DNA from: Streptomyces halobius
Lineage (GTDB): Bacteria > Actinomycetota > Actinomycetes > Streptomycetales > Streptomycetaceae
Assembly: GCF_023277745.1 (NCBI RefSeq)
Contig: NZ_CP086322.1
Location: 6,634,001-6,698,000, forward strand
Direction of reading: 5' to 3'
DNA: 64,000 nucleotides
Positions 1 to 8,609 of the stretch are shown here, piece by piece. The notes below the pieces were generated by a model. The model saw only the letters and a list, made by a program, of their open reading frames with translations, was not told where the DNA came from and made no database searches. The translations under genes were made by a program, and so were the position numbers. Numbering within the stretch: position 1 is the first letter of the stretch; each line of letters starts with the position of its first letter.

Positions 1-319
1 GCCAGGCCCCGGAAGACGCCGCGGCGGAGGCGAAATCCCAGCGGTCACGCTCCTCCAGGACACCGACCAGCAGCTGTTCCTTCGTGGGGAAGTGGTGCAG
101 CAGCCCCTGCTGGGTCAGTCCGGCGCGCTCGGCGACGGCGGCCAGGGACGTACGGCGGTAGCCACGCTCGGAGATCAGCTCCATGGCGGCCTGCAGTATC
201 GCCGCACGCCGCTCCGCACGCTGGGCTGCCCGCCCGCCGCCACCGCGCCGCGAACCCGGCCGGGTCCCGGCACCGGACGTGTCCTGATCTCGTGCGGCCA
301 ACGGGTCTCTCGCGTTCAC
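1..319 (-). CDS. TetR family transcriptional regulator, N-terminal part (runs off the window)
   Basis: Reading from a GTG at 319-317 gives a protein that begins with about 30 basic, low-complexity residues. A typical TetR DNA-binding domain follows: a helix with AERRAAILQAAMELISERGY, then TSLAAVAERAGLTQQGLLHHFPTKEQLL, the classic helix-turn-helix with the FPTKEQLL exit. The ligand-binding C-terminal domain lies outside the left edge. The gene diverges from the GH3 glycosidase gene and would share its roughly 140-bp promoter region, so local control of that sugar hydrolase is plausible but only inferred from position. The GTG is the only start upstream of the basic region that I could find. 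Confidence 0.85.
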   Translation of the reverse strand, partial: MNARDPLAARDQDTSGAGTRPGSRRGGGGRAAQRAERRAAILQAAMELISERGYRRTSLAAVAERAGLTQQGLLHHFPTKEQLLVGVLEERDRWDFASAAASSGAW

Positions 320-459
320 CGGGCGAGCGTAACCCGCGGGGAATTCCCCGCCATCCCCTGCGCCGAAATATAACGGAACGATAACTTCCCCTACTAGGTG
401 CACGGTGGGAGGGTATGAATTCAGGCCATGGCCCCGGACGCCCGCCCAGGGAGCGCCGT

Positions 460-2952
460 ATGACCACCCACCGCACCGAATACGCACCCGCCGTGACGAA
501 GGCGCTCGCCGGGCTCGATCTCGACACCAAGGTCCGGCTGTTGTCCGGCCAGGACATGTGGACGCTGCCGGCCGTGCCCGGCATCGGGCTGCGGTCGCTG
601 GTGATGTCGGACGGCCCGATCGGGGTGCGGGGCCGGAAGTGGGGCGGCGGGGATCCCTCGGTCGCGCTGCCCAGTCCTACGGCGCTGGCCGCCACCTGGG
701 ACCCGGAGCTGGCCCGTCGCGCCGGTCATCTCCTCGCCCAGGAGGCCCGCCACAAGGGCGTCCATGTACTCCTGGCACCGACCGTCAATCTGCACCGCAG
801 TCCTCTGGGGGGCCGCCACTTCGAGTGCTACGCGGAGGATCCGCTGCTGACCGGCGCGATCGGCGCCGGGTATGTGCGAGGTGTGCAGGAGGGCGGGGTC
901 GGTGCCACGGTCAAGCACTTCGTCGGCAACGACGCCGAGACGGACCGGCTCACCGTCGACAACCGTATCGCCCCGCGCCCGCTGCGCGAGCTCTACCTCG
1001 CGCCCTTTGAGTACATCGTCAAAGACGCCCGCCCCTGGGGCATCATGACCGCCTACAACCAGGTCAACGGCACGACGATGACCGAGCACCGCTCTCTCGT
1101 CAATGAAGTCCTCCGTGGTGAATGGGGATTCGACGGCTGCAACGTCTCCGACTGGACGGCGGCCCGCGACACAGTGCGCGCGCTCCGGGGCGGCCTGGAC
1201 GTGGCGATGCCGGGGCCCCGTACGGTCTTCGGCGCGCCGCTCGGCGCCGCCGTACGCGCGGGCGAGGTCGCCGAATCGGAGGTGGACGACGCGGTGCGCC
1301 GAGTGCTGCTGCTCGCTGCCCGTACGGGATGCCTGGAAGGGGTGCCGCCCGCCGTCGACCCGGCGGACGTCCCCCAGGGGATCGACGGCCGGGCGCTGGC
1401 CCGGGAGATCGCCCGGCGGGCGTTCGTACTGCTGAGGAACGAGCCGGGGTGGGACCGGGCCGGCGACGGGGCCCGGCGGGCGCTGCCGATCGACGCGGCC
1501 GCGGTGCGCAAGGTCGCCGTCATCGGGGCGGCCGCCCGGGATGCCCGGGTGCTGGGCGGCGGCTCCGCGACCGTCTTCCCCGAGTGGATCGTCTCCCCGC
1601 TGGAGGGCCTGCGCGCCGCGCTGCCCGACGATGTCGAGGTCACCTTCGAGATCGGCGCCGATCCCCGCACCAGGGTCCCGCACGCCCGCGCCGGTTTTTC
1701 CCTGCGCGCCCGCTATCTCGCCTCCGACGGGCAGCTCCTCGCCGAAACACCCCAGTTCGACGGACAGGTACTGACCGTAGGAGACCTCCCCGACGGTGTC
1801 ACCCGGCAGAACCTCGACGCCGTCGAGCTGACCGGCAGCTTCACCCCGCAGCGCACCGGCAGCCACACCCTCGCGGTCTCCGGCACCGGCGATCTGCGGC
1901 TCACCGTGGATGGCGCGGTGCTCTTCGACGAACGCTGCGTCCCGGAGGGCGGCGACCCGTTCGAGGCGTTCATGAACCCCGTGGAGCGGCGGGTGACGAC
2001 GCAGCTGACGGCCGGCGAGGAGGTCGCGGTGACACTGCGGTTCGTGCCGCTCGACCTGGGCCTGGGCGACGGAACCTACGCGATGGGCTTCGCCCTTGGG
2101 CACAGCGAACCGCGGTGCGACCCGGACGCCGAGATCGAGGAGGCGGTCCGGGCGGCCGCGGCCGCCGATGTGGCGATCGTGGTCGTCGCCACCACGGAGG
2201 AAGTCGAGTCGGAGGGCTTCGACCGTACGGACCTGAGGCTGCCGGGCCGCCAGGACGAGCTGGTCACCCGGGTCGCCGCCGCCAACCCGCACACCGTTGT
2301 GGTCGTGAACTCCGGCTCCCCGGTGGAGCTCCCGTGGCGCCACCAGGTGCCGGCGGTGCTGCTGAGCTGGTTCGCCGGTCAGGAGGCCGGCGCGGCGCTG
2401 GCCGACGTCCTGCTCGGCACGCATGAACCGGGCGGCCGGCTGCCCACCACCTGGCCCGCCCGCCTCACGGACGCACCAGTCACCTGCGTAACCCCCACCA
2501 ATGGCCAACTCGCCTATTCCGAGGGACTGTTCATCGGTTACCGCGCCTGGCAGCGACCCGGCACCCCGGCTCCCGCATTCCCCTTCGGCCACGGCCTGGG
2601 CTACACCGACTGGGCCTACGAATCGCTGGACGCCACCCCCGATGCGGTCCGGGTCCGGCTCCGCAACACGGGGAAGCGGCCGGGGCGGGAGGTCGTACAG
2701 ATCTACCTGGCGCCCCGGCAGGACCGTGCCGGGGAAGCGGTCGAGCGTCCGGCCCGCTGGCTGGCCGGCTTCGCCGTCGTGGAGGCCGGCCCGGACGAGG
2801 CCGCGGAGGTGGAGATTCCGCTGCCGGACCACGCCTTCGAGGTCTGGGACGAGGCGACGGCCCGCCGACGCCGGATCAATGGCGTCTACACCGTCGAGGC
2901 GGCCCACAGCGTCGACGACCGCCGCCTGACCACAGAGATCACCGCCAGCTGA
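460..2952 (+). CDS. Glycoside hydrolase family 3 beta-glycosidase with PA14 domain
   Basis: The 830-residue protein has the order GH3 N-terminal barrel (about 15-300), GH3 C-terminal sandwich split by a PA14 domain (about 400-545) and a C-terminal Fn3-like domain (about 720-820). The catalytic nucleophile is the Asp of NVSDW near residue 231. VKHFVGNDAE and the VMSDGP stretch are also family signatures. GH3 enzymes with an inserted PA14 domain remove terminal beta-linked sugars, usually glucose; the substrate here is not readable. There is no signal peptide, so it should act in the cytoplasm on imported oligosaccharides. I chose the ATG at 460, preceded by AGGGAG; an ATG at 415 is in frame but lacks a ribosome site. 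The gene is divergent from a TetR regulator. Confidence 0.92.
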   Translation: MTTHRTEYAPAVTKALAGLDLDTKVRLLSGQDMWTLPAVPGIGLRSLVMSDGPIGVRGRKWGGGDPSVALPSPTALAATWDPELARRAGHLLAQEARHKGVHVLLAPTVNLHRSPLGGRHFECYAEDPLLTGAIGAGYVRGVQEGGVGATVKHFVGNDAETDRLTVDNRIAPRPLRELYLAPFEYIVKDARPWGIMTAYNQVNGTTMTEHRSLVNEVLRGEWGFDGCNVSDWTAARDTVRALRGGLDVAMPGPRTVFGAPLGAAVRAGEVAESEVDDAVRRVLLLAARTGCLEGVPPAVDPADVPQGIDGRALAREIARRAFVLLRNEPGWDRAGDGARRALPIDAAAVRKVAVIGAAARDARVLGGGSATVFPEWIVSPLEGLRAALPDDVEVTFEIGADPRTRVPHARAGFSLRARYLASDGQLLAETPQFDGQVLTVGDLPDGVTRQNLDAVELTGSFTPQRTGSHTLAVSGTGDLRLTVDGAVLFDERCVPEGGDPFEAFMNPVERRVTTQLTAGEEVAVTLRFVPLDLGLGDGTYAMGFALGHSEPRCDPDAEIEEAVRAAAAADVAIVVVATTEEVESEGFDRTDLRLPGRQDELVTRVAAANPHTVVVVNSGSPVELPWRHQVPAVLLSWFAGQEAGAALADVLLGTHEPGGRLPTTWPARLTDAPVTCVTPTNGQLAYSEGLFIGYRAWQRPGTPAPAFPFGHGLGYTDWAYESLDATPDAVRVRLRNTGKRPGREVVQIYLAPRQDRAGEAVERPARWLAGFAVVEAGPDEAAEVEIPLPDHAFEVWDEATARRRRINGVYTVEAAHSVDDRRLTTEITAS

Positions 2953-2968
2953 CTTCCACGGTGGCCCT

Positions 2969-3670
2969 TCAGGAGTTCACCACCGACACGTCACCGCCAC
3001 TCGTCTCCGCCGTCACCTTGTGCGCGGAGCGGTCGTCCGTCGGCACCGACACCGTGCGGTCGCCACCGCTCGTCGAGGCATCCACCGCGTACGAGCCCTT
3101 GGGGAGGCGGATGGTGACATCGCCGCCGCTGGTCTGCCCCGACACCTCGTCAGGCACCCGGGTCAGGGCGACGTCCACATCCCCGCCACTCGTCTCCACC
3201 TCCGCCTTCCGGGCGGCGGAGTCCTCGACGGTGATGTCTCCGCCGCTGGTCTCCGCGGCGATCGCGCCGGACGTGCCGCGGATCGTGATGTCCGCGCCGC
3301 TGGTGTGCAGATCGACGGAGGCGCTACGCGGCAACAGCACCTTGTAGTTCACCAAGCAGCTGCTCCTGGTGAAGCCCTCGCACTCCTCGGCCTTGAGGGT
3401 GAGCCGGCCGTCCTTGACCGAGTGGTCGGGGCTCGGTTTGTTGTCGTCGCTGTACGCGTACTTCTCCGTCACCTTGACCGAGCCGCCGTCGGCTATCGGC
3501 ACGATCTCGATGTTCCCGCCCTGCGTGGTCGCCGACAGGGCCGTGACCTTCCCGTCCACGGTGTACGTACGCTGCCCCTTCTTGGTCGGGCCGAACCCGG
3601 AACAGCCGGTGAGCAGTACGGTCAACGCCCCGCAGGACAGGACGAGGTGAGTGGCGCGGAGCCGGGCCAT
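2969..3670 (-). CDS. DUF4097-family lipoprotein
   Basis: The 233-residue product begins with a basic stretch, a hydrophobic segment and a lipobox LTGC around residues 19-22, so it should be a lipid-anchored exported protein. The mature part is a run of beta-helix-like repeats carrying the phrase TSGGD at least five times (for example AETSGGDITVEDSA, VETSGGDVDVAL, TSGGDVTIRL). This is the adhesin-like DUF4097 fold, whose role is unknown. Its stop is 17 nt from the converging GH3 stop. A perfect 15-nt palindrome lies about 30 nt upstream of the start (annotated separately). Confidence 0.9.
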   Translation of the reverse strand: MARLRATHLVLSCGALTVLLTGCSGFGPTKKGQRTYTVDGKVTALSATTQGGNIEIVPIADGGSVKVTEKYAYSDDNKPSPDHSVKDGRLTLKAEECEGFTRSSCLVNYKVLLPRSASVDLHTSGADITIRGTSGAIAAETSGGDITVEDSAARKAEVETSGGDVDVALTRVPDEVSGQTSGGDVTIRLPKGSYAVDASTSGGDRTVSVPTDDRSAHKVTAETSGGDVSVVNS

Positions 3671-3700
3671 GGTGTGGTGTCTCCCGAAGCGGTCGAAGGT

Positions 3701-3715
3701 TACTGATCGTCAGTA
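3701..3715. promoter_or_regulatory. Candidate operator palindrome TACTGATCGTCAGTA
   Basis: A perfect palindrome with 6-bp arms and a 3-bp centre sits 31-45 nt upstream of the DUF4097 start codon. Overlapping AGTAGTCAGTAGTC direct copies lie next to it. Size and position suit a TetR- or PadR-type repressor site. No regulator gene is adjacent, so the cognate protein is unknown. Confidence 0.4.
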
Positions 3716-3916
3716 GTCAGTAGTCGGTCATAAGCCATCAGGCGGTCAGGACGTCATCCATCCTTCAGCCCCAGGCCCCGCTCGGTCGTCACCAAAGGGG
3801 ATGAATTTCCCTCTCCGATCCCCTAAGGGTTTCCCTGAGACCAACCCTGACAGCGGCCGCCCCGCCGCCTCGCCGCCCCATCAACCACCGTCCACCGGCC
3901 ACCACCAGCCCCAGCG

Positions 3917-4822
3917 CTATCGCGTCGTGATCGTCCGAAACGCCAGCGCCGCCAGCTCCCGCTGCCCCCGGACGCTCGGGTGGAACCAGTCCCAGGTGCT
4001 CAACTGCCGATCGGTGAAGGGGTAGTCGAAGACGGCCCCGTCGAATCGGCAGAGGGCGTCCTTGCGGCATACGTTCTTGAGCGCCGCGTTGTACGCCATC
4101 ACCCGCTTGCGTACCCGCTCGCGCCGCTGTTCCGCCTTCTCCGTCAGATCGTCCGGGGCGCGCAGCATCGACCCGCAGATCCCCAGCTTCCACACCTGCT
4201 TGCCGAGCGGGTTCTTGCGCCCCTCCGACCACAGCCGCCGCAGATCGGGCACCGCGGCCACATACACCTGGGTGCGCGGCAGGGTGCGCCGCAGTTTCTT
4301 CATGGCCGCCTCGAACTGGGCGCGGAAGACGGCCTGCGGGGTCATCGCCCGTACGTTGCCGCGGCAGGCGTCATTGGCCCCGATCAGGACCGTGACCAGC
4401 TCGGGTTTCCGGACGGCGGCCGCCGCCACCTGGTCCGGCAGATCGCTCATCAGGGCGCCGGTCCTGGCGTAGTTCCAGCTGTGGGTGGCGGGGTTCGCGA
4501 CCAGCCGCCGGGCCAGGCTGTCGACCTTGGGGTCGGTGCCGGTGGCCCACGAGACCTGGGGGCAGTCGGAGAGCACCGTGCAGGCGTCGAAGCCGACGGT
4601 GATGGAGTCGCCGAGCGCCGCGATCGAGGCGGGGTCGGTGCGCCAGGTGGGCGCCGGTTTCGCGGCCGGGCGCTTGGCGGACGAGCTGCTGTGCGGGGCG
4701 GCGGAGTTACCGTCGGAACCGCAACCGGCGACGGCGAGCAGGAGGGTGGAGGCTGCGGTGAGCGAGGACAGGACGCGGGCCCGTCGGCGCCGGGGGCGGA
4801 CGGGTCGATTGATCTGCGTCAT
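3917..4822 (-). CDS. SGNH/GDSL-family hydrolase, lipoprotein
   Basis: The 301-residue protein starts with an arginine-rich region (RPRRRRAR), a hydrophobic segment and the lipobox VAGC at 31-34, so it is probably lipid-anchored outside the membrane. The SGNH blocks are visible: GDSITVG with Ser near 73, GAND (block III), and DWFHPS near the C-terminus carrying the catalytic Asp and His. Such enzymes are esterases or lipases acting on lipids or acylated polysaccharides; the substrate cannot be read. About 250 nt without a gene separate it from the DUF4097 gene on the same strand. An 11-bp palindrome (TACCGACGGTA, 4861-4871) lies about 40 nt upstream. Confidence 0.9.
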   Translation of the reverse strand: MTQINRPVRPRRRRARVLSSLTAASTLLLAVAGCGSDGNSAAPHSSSSAKRPAAKPAPTWRTDPASIAALGDSITVGFDACTVLSDCPQVSWATGTDPKVDSLARRLVANPATHSWNYARTGALMSDLPDQVAAAAVRKPELVTVLIGANDACRGNVRAMTPQAVFRAQFEAAMKKLRRTLPRTQVYVAAVPDLRRLWSEGRKNPLGKQVWKLGICGSMLRAPDDLTEKAEQRRERVRKRVMAYNAALKNVCRKDALCRFDGAVFDYPFTDRQLSTWDWFHPSVRGQRELAALAFRTITTR

Positions 4823-5142
4823 CCCCTGTCCCCTCCGGCGTGCGAGTGATATCTCTTCGGTACCGACGGTACGTCACCCCCACACCGCCACCGCGCGGTA
4901 GCTTTGGCCGTGCCTGCCCGGCGGTGACGCAAAGTGGCACGTGCAGTCGGCACAGACAAATTACATCACGTCATTTCCTGTCCCTTTTGTGGCAAATTGC
5001 GCCTAATGGTGTTTACTGTAGGTCACCTCGCATGCTGGTGCCGAAGTGATCAATGGGGCAGAATGTCAGCTGTCCCGGCCGCAACCGGAACGGGCACGAG
5101 GCCGCTGGGGAAGGCGAACCTCGAACCGCACTGGAGGTCCCG

Positions 5143-5637
5143 GTGACGACACGTGGAGTTCTGTACGTCCACTCCGCTCCGCGCGCGCTGTGCCCGCACG
5201 TCGAATGGGCCGTGGCGGGCGTCCTCGGTGTGCGCGTCAATCTCGACTGGATCCGCCAGCCGGCGGCCCCGGGGACGTGGAGAGCCGAGTTCTCCTGGCA
5301 GGGCCAGGCCGGCACCGCCTCCAAGCTCGCCTCCGCGCTGCGCGGCTGGCATCTGCTGCGCTTCGAGGTGACCGCGGAACCCTGCGCCACCGCCGAGGGC
5401 GAGCGCTACAGCTCCACCCCCGAACTGGGCATCTTCCACGCCGTCACGGGCCTGCACGGCGACATCCTCATCCCCGAGGACCGGCTGCGCGCCGCCGTCG
5501 CCCGCGCGGCACGCGGCGAGACCGAACTGGCCGCCGAGGTCTCCAAGCTGCTCGGCAAGCCCTGGGACGACGAACTGGAGCCCTTCCGGTATGCGGGCGA
5601 GGGCGCCCCGGTGCGCTGGCTGCACCAGGTCGTCTGA
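5143..5637 (+). CDS. DUF3145 domain protein
   Basis: The 164-residue protein begins VTTRGVLYVHSAPRALCPHVEWAVAGVLG and is recognisable as the actinobacterial DUF3145 family, which is uncharacterised and conserved beside the fab cluster in Streptomyces. I chose the GTG at 5143 because GGAGG stands 6 nt before it and the conserved domain starts there. The frame is open to an earlier ATG at 5053, but that extension is not family-like. The last eight codons and the stop are imperfectly duplicated just downstream. A strong bidirectional terminator separates it from the converging fabF. Confidence 0.88.
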   Translation: MTTRGVLYVHSAPRALCPHVEWAVAGVLGVRVNLDWIRQPAAPGTWRAEFSWQGQAGTASKLASALRGWHLLRFEVTAEPCATAEGERYSSTPELGIFHAVTGLHGDILIPEDRLRAAVARAARGETELAAEVSKLLGKPWDDELEPFRYAGEGAPVRWLHQVV

Positions 5638-5679
5638 GGAGCCAGGCACCGGCCCGGTGGCTCCACCAGGTCGTCTGAG
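5607..5679 (+). repeat. Imperfect duplication of the DUF3145 gene 3' end
   Basis: The stretch CCCGGTG...GCTGCACCAGGTCGTCTGAG (5607-5638), encoding the last residues VRWLHQVV and the stop, recurs as CCCGGTG...GCTCCACCAGGTCGTCTGAG at 5653-5679 with a 3-nt deletion and one change. The second copy is beyond the stop and is non-coding. Confidence 0.75.
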
Positions 5680-5721
5680 CCCCCGTAGGGCGCCCTGCCG
5701 CTGCCCGGAGTTGCTTCGCGC

Positions 5722-5756
5722 GAAGGCCCGCCCGGTCGATGACCGGGCGGGCCTTC
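5722..5756. terminator. Bidirectional terminator between DUF3145 and fabF
   Basis: A perfect 16-bp stem (GAAGGCCCGCCCGGTC and its complement) with a GAT loop lies between two converging genes. The run CCTCTT follows on the plus strand. This is the strongest simple hairpin in the left half of the window. Confidence 0.88.
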
Positions 5757-5858
5757 CTCTTACGCGACGACTGCCGCAACCATCAATGGAGCAACCCCTG
5801 CGGCGAGCAACCAGCGCCGCGAAAGCGGAGCCGGTTCAGGCGCAAAGGGGCGGCCGCG

Positions 5859-7124
5859 TCAGACCGACCGGAACGCCAGCACCACATTGTGGCCGCCGAA
5901 CCCGAACGAGTCGTTCAGCGCCGCGATCCTGCCCTCGGCGGGCAGCTTGCGGGCCTCGCCCACCACGATGTCCGCGTCGGCCTCGGGGTCGAGCGTGTCC
6001 ACGTTGATCGTCGGCGGCGCCGTCCGATGGTGCAGCGCCAGGATCGAGGCGACCGTCTCGACGCCGCCCGCGCCACCCAGGAGGTGGCCGGTCATGGACT
6101 TGGTGGCGGAGACCGCCATGTGGTCGACGTCGTCGCCGAAGACCTTGCGCAGCGCCTTCAGCTCGGCCAGGTCGCCCTGCGGGGTCGACGTGGCGTGCGC
6201 GTTGACGTGCATGATTTCGGCCGGGTCGAGGTCACTGTTGTCGAGCAGGTTCTGCAGCGCGTGCGCGATGCCGTTGCCGGACGGCTCGGGCTGCACGATG
6301 TCGTGGCTGTCGGCGGAGATGCCCTGGCCGACGGCCTCGGCGTACACCGTGGCGCCGCGCTTGGCGGCGTGCTCGGCGGACTCCAGGACGATCACGCCGG
6401 CGCCCTCACCGAGGACGAAGCCGTTGCGCTCGGTGTCGAAGGGGCGGGAGGCGCCCTGCGGGTCGTCGTTGTTCTTCGACATCGCCATCATGTTGCCGAA
6501 CGCGGCGATCGGCAGCGGGTGGATGGCCGCCTCCGTACCGCCCGCGACGACGATGTCCGCACGGCCCGTACGGATCATCTCGACGGCGTAGCCGATCGCC
6601 TCGGAGCCGGACGCACAGGCGCTGACCGGGGTGTGCACACCGGCGCGGGCGTTCACGTCCAGGCCGACGTTGGCGGACGGGCCGTTGGGCATCAGCATCG
6701 GCACCGTGTGCGGGGAGACGCGGCGGACGCCCTTCTCCTTGAGGATGTCGTACTGGCCCAGCAGGGTGGTCACCCCGCCGATGCCCGAGGCGATGACCGC
6801 GCCCAGCCGGTCCGGGTCGACCGTGGTGTCCTCGCCGGCCTTGGCGGTGAAACCGGCGTCCGCCCATGCCTCGCGGGCCGCGATCAGCGCGAACTGCGCC
6901 GAGCGGTCCAGCTTGCGGGCCAGCGGCCGGGGGAGGACCTCCGCCGGGTCGACGGCCGCCTCGGCGGCGATGCGGACGGGCATGTCGGCGGCCCAGTCCT
7001 GCTGGAGGGTGCCGACGCCGGAGTGACCGGCGAGCATGGCCTCCCAGGTCGAAGCGCTGTCGCCACCCAGCGGTGTGGTTGCGCCGATACCGGTGACGAC
7101 CACGGTGCGATTGGTCGCGTTCAC
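5859..7124 (-). CDS. fabF: Beta-ketoacyl-ACP synthase II
   Basis: This is the condensing enzyme that elongates acyl-ACP with malonyl-ACP in type II fatty acid synthesis. At 421 residues it has normal length. The active-site Cys is in VSACASG (about 170), the two catalytic His are in VNAHATSTP (about 310) and SMTGHLLGG (about 347), and the FGFGGHN motif is close to the C-terminus. I chose GTG 7124 (VNATNRTVVVTG), which matches the family's start; the frame upstream runs through acpP out of phase and is not coding. It is the last gene of fabD-fabH-acpP-fabF and ends before the terminator at 5722-5756. Confidence 0.97.
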   Translation of the reverse strand: MNATNRTVVVTGIGATTPLGGDSASTWEAMLAGHSGVGTLQQDWAADMPVRIAAEAAVDPAEVLPRPLARKLDRSAQFALIAAREAWADAGFTAKAGEDTTVDPDRLGAVIASGIGGVTTLLGQYDILKEKGVRRVSPHTVPMLMPNGPSANVGLDVNARAGVHTPVSACASGSEAIGYAVEMIRTGRADIVVAGGTEAAIHPLPIAAFGNMMAMSKNNDDPQGASRPFDTERNGFVLGEGAGVIVLESAEHAAKRGATVYAEAVGQGISADSHDIVQPEPSGNGIAHALQNLLDNSDLDPAEIMHVNAHATSTPQGDLAELKALRKVFGDDVDHMAVSATKSMTGHLLGGAGGVETVASILALHHRTAPPTINVDTLDPEADADIVVGEARKLPAEGRIAALNDSFGFGGHNVVLAFRSV

Positions 7125-7203
7125 GGGAATTCTTACTCCACGGGTAGAGGGGTCTGAATCGACGGCGCCACCGCGGGGTGGCGACATGCGCGGAAGAGCT
7201 GGA

Positions 7204-7452
7204 TCAGCTCTGGTTCTTGATGATGTAGTCGGTCGCGTCGCCGACGGTCTTGAGGTTCTTGACGTCGTCGTCCGGGATCTTGACGTCGAAGCGCTCCTCG
7301 GCCGCGACGACGACCTCGACCATGGACAGTGAGTCGACGTCCAGGTCATCGGTGAAGGACTTGTCCGCCTGGACGTCCTCGGTGGGGATCCCGGCGATCT
7401 CGTTCACGATCTCGGCGAGACCGGCGACGATCTCTTCCTGGGTGGCGGCCAT
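7204..7452 (-). CDS. acpP: Acyl carrier protein
   Basis: An 82-residue acidic protein whose DLDVDSLSMVE motif carries the phosphopantetheine attachment Ser at about position 41. It shuttles growing acyl chains between the Fab enzymes in the cytosol. The ATG at 7452 has AAGGAG about 8 nt upstream. It lies 79 nt before fabF and about 105 nt after fabH in the same operon, so it is the primary-metabolism ACP rather than a polyketide ACP. Confidence 0.97.
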   Translation of the reverse strand: MAATQEEIVAGLAEIVNEIAGIPTEDVQADKSFTDDLDVDSLSMVEVVVAAEERFDVKIPDDDVKNLKTVGDATDYIIKNQS

Positions 7453-7557
7453 TGTGGCGCTCCTTCGGTCTTCATAGGGGGAACTGCGTCTTTTTACAGT
7501 GAAGCTCTGTGCAGTGGCCGACACGTACGAAGACGTACGGCACTGCGCAGATCTTGC

Positions 7558-8592
7558 CTAGGGGAGGGTAACGACCGTCGCGGCGTACACGAGACCCGCC
7601 CCGAAGCCGATGACCAGCGCGGTGTCCCCGCTCTTGGCCTGCCCGGTCGCCAGCAGCCGCTCCATGGCGAGCGGAATCGAGGCGGCCGAGGTGTTGCCGG
7701 TGGTCTCCACGTCACGGGCGACCGTCACGCTCTCCGGCAGTTTCAGGGTCTTCACCATCGAATCGATGATCCGCATATTGGCCTGGTGCGGAATGAAGAC
7801 GTCCAGGTCCTCCGGGCTGACGCCGGCCTCGTCCAGCGCCTGCTGGGCGACCTTCGCCATCTCGAACACCGCCCAGCGGAAGACCGCTTGGCCCTCCTGC
7901 GTGATGGCGGGGAACTTGATGTTCCCCTGGCTGTCGAGGGGCAGCCGCGACACATCGCCGATGCGGAGGTCGTCCCACGGCACGGTCTGCTTGATGGTGT
8001 CGGCCTTGTCGCCCTCCGAGCCCCAGACCGTCGGGCCGATCGCGGGCTCGCGAGCGGGGCCGATCACCACCGCGCCCGCGCCGTCACCGAACAGGAAGGC
8101 CGTCGCACGGTCCTCCTTGTCGGTCAGGTCGCTGAGCCGCTCCACGCCGATGACCAGGACGTACTCCGCGGAGCCCTCGGTGACCATGCCCTTGGCCAGG
8201 GTCAGTCCGTAGCCGAAGCCCGCACAGCCCGCCGAGATGTCGAACGCGGCCGGCTTGCCCGCGCCGATCAGATGGGCGATCTCGGTCGCGATGGCCGGGG
8301 TCTGCTTGAAGTGCGAAACGGTCGAGACGACCACCGCGCCGATCTGCTCGGGCGTGATGCCGGCGTCGGCGATCGCCTTGCCGGCCGCCTCCACCGACAT
8401 GGTGGCGACGGTCTCGTCCGGGCCCGCCCAGTGGCGCGTGGCGATGCCCGACCGCGAGCGGATCCACTCGTCCGACGAGTCGATGTGCTTGAGGATCTCC
8501 TCGTTGGGCACCACACGGGTCGGGCGGTAGCCGCCGACGCCCATGATCCGCGCGTACGGGGCGCCCTTCGAGGGCTTGATCTTCGAGGTCAT
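7558..8592 (-). CDS. fabH: Beta-ketoacyl-ACP synthase III
   Basis: FabH starts fatty acid synthesis by condensing an acyl-CoA primer with malonyl-ACP. In Streptomyces the primers are mainly branched-chain acyl-CoAs. The 344-residue protein has the Cys-His-Asn triad: Cys in ISAGCAGFGYG (about 123), His in IPHQANMRI (about 270) and Asn in ETTGNTSAASIP (about 301). The ATG at 8592 follows GAGGAG by about 9 nt. It lies 17 nt after the fabD stop, so the two are co-transcribed. Confidence 0.97.
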   Translation of the reverse strand: MTSKIKPSKGAPYARIMGVGGYRPTRVVPNEEILKHIDSSDEWIRSRSGIATRHWAGPDETVATMSVEAAGKAIADAGITPEQIGAVVVSTVSHFKQTPAIATEIAHLIGAGKPAAFDISAGCAGFGYGLTLAKGMVTEGSAEYVLVIGVERLSDLTDKEDRATAFLFGDGAGAVVIGPAREPAIGPTVWGSEGDKADTIKQTVPWDDLRIGDVSRLPLDSQGNIKFPAITQEGQAVFRWAVFEMAKVAQQALDEAGVSPEDLDVFIPHQANMRIIDSMVKTLKLPESVTVARDVETTGNTSAASIPLAMERLLATGQAKSGDTALVIGFGAGLVYAATVVTLP

Positions 8593-8609
8593 GCGCTTCG
8601 GGCTCCTCT

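Noticed and set aside
421..2907. An 828-codon open frame antisense to the GH3 gene
   Set aside because: Arginine/glycine-rich shadow with no domain, typical of high-GC third-position bias; the plus-strand frame has clear GH3 motifs.
5806..5815. Seventh copy of the start-associated element (AACCAGCGCC)
   Set aside because: Only about nine bases match, it is outside the prophage, and it is not placed before a start codon.
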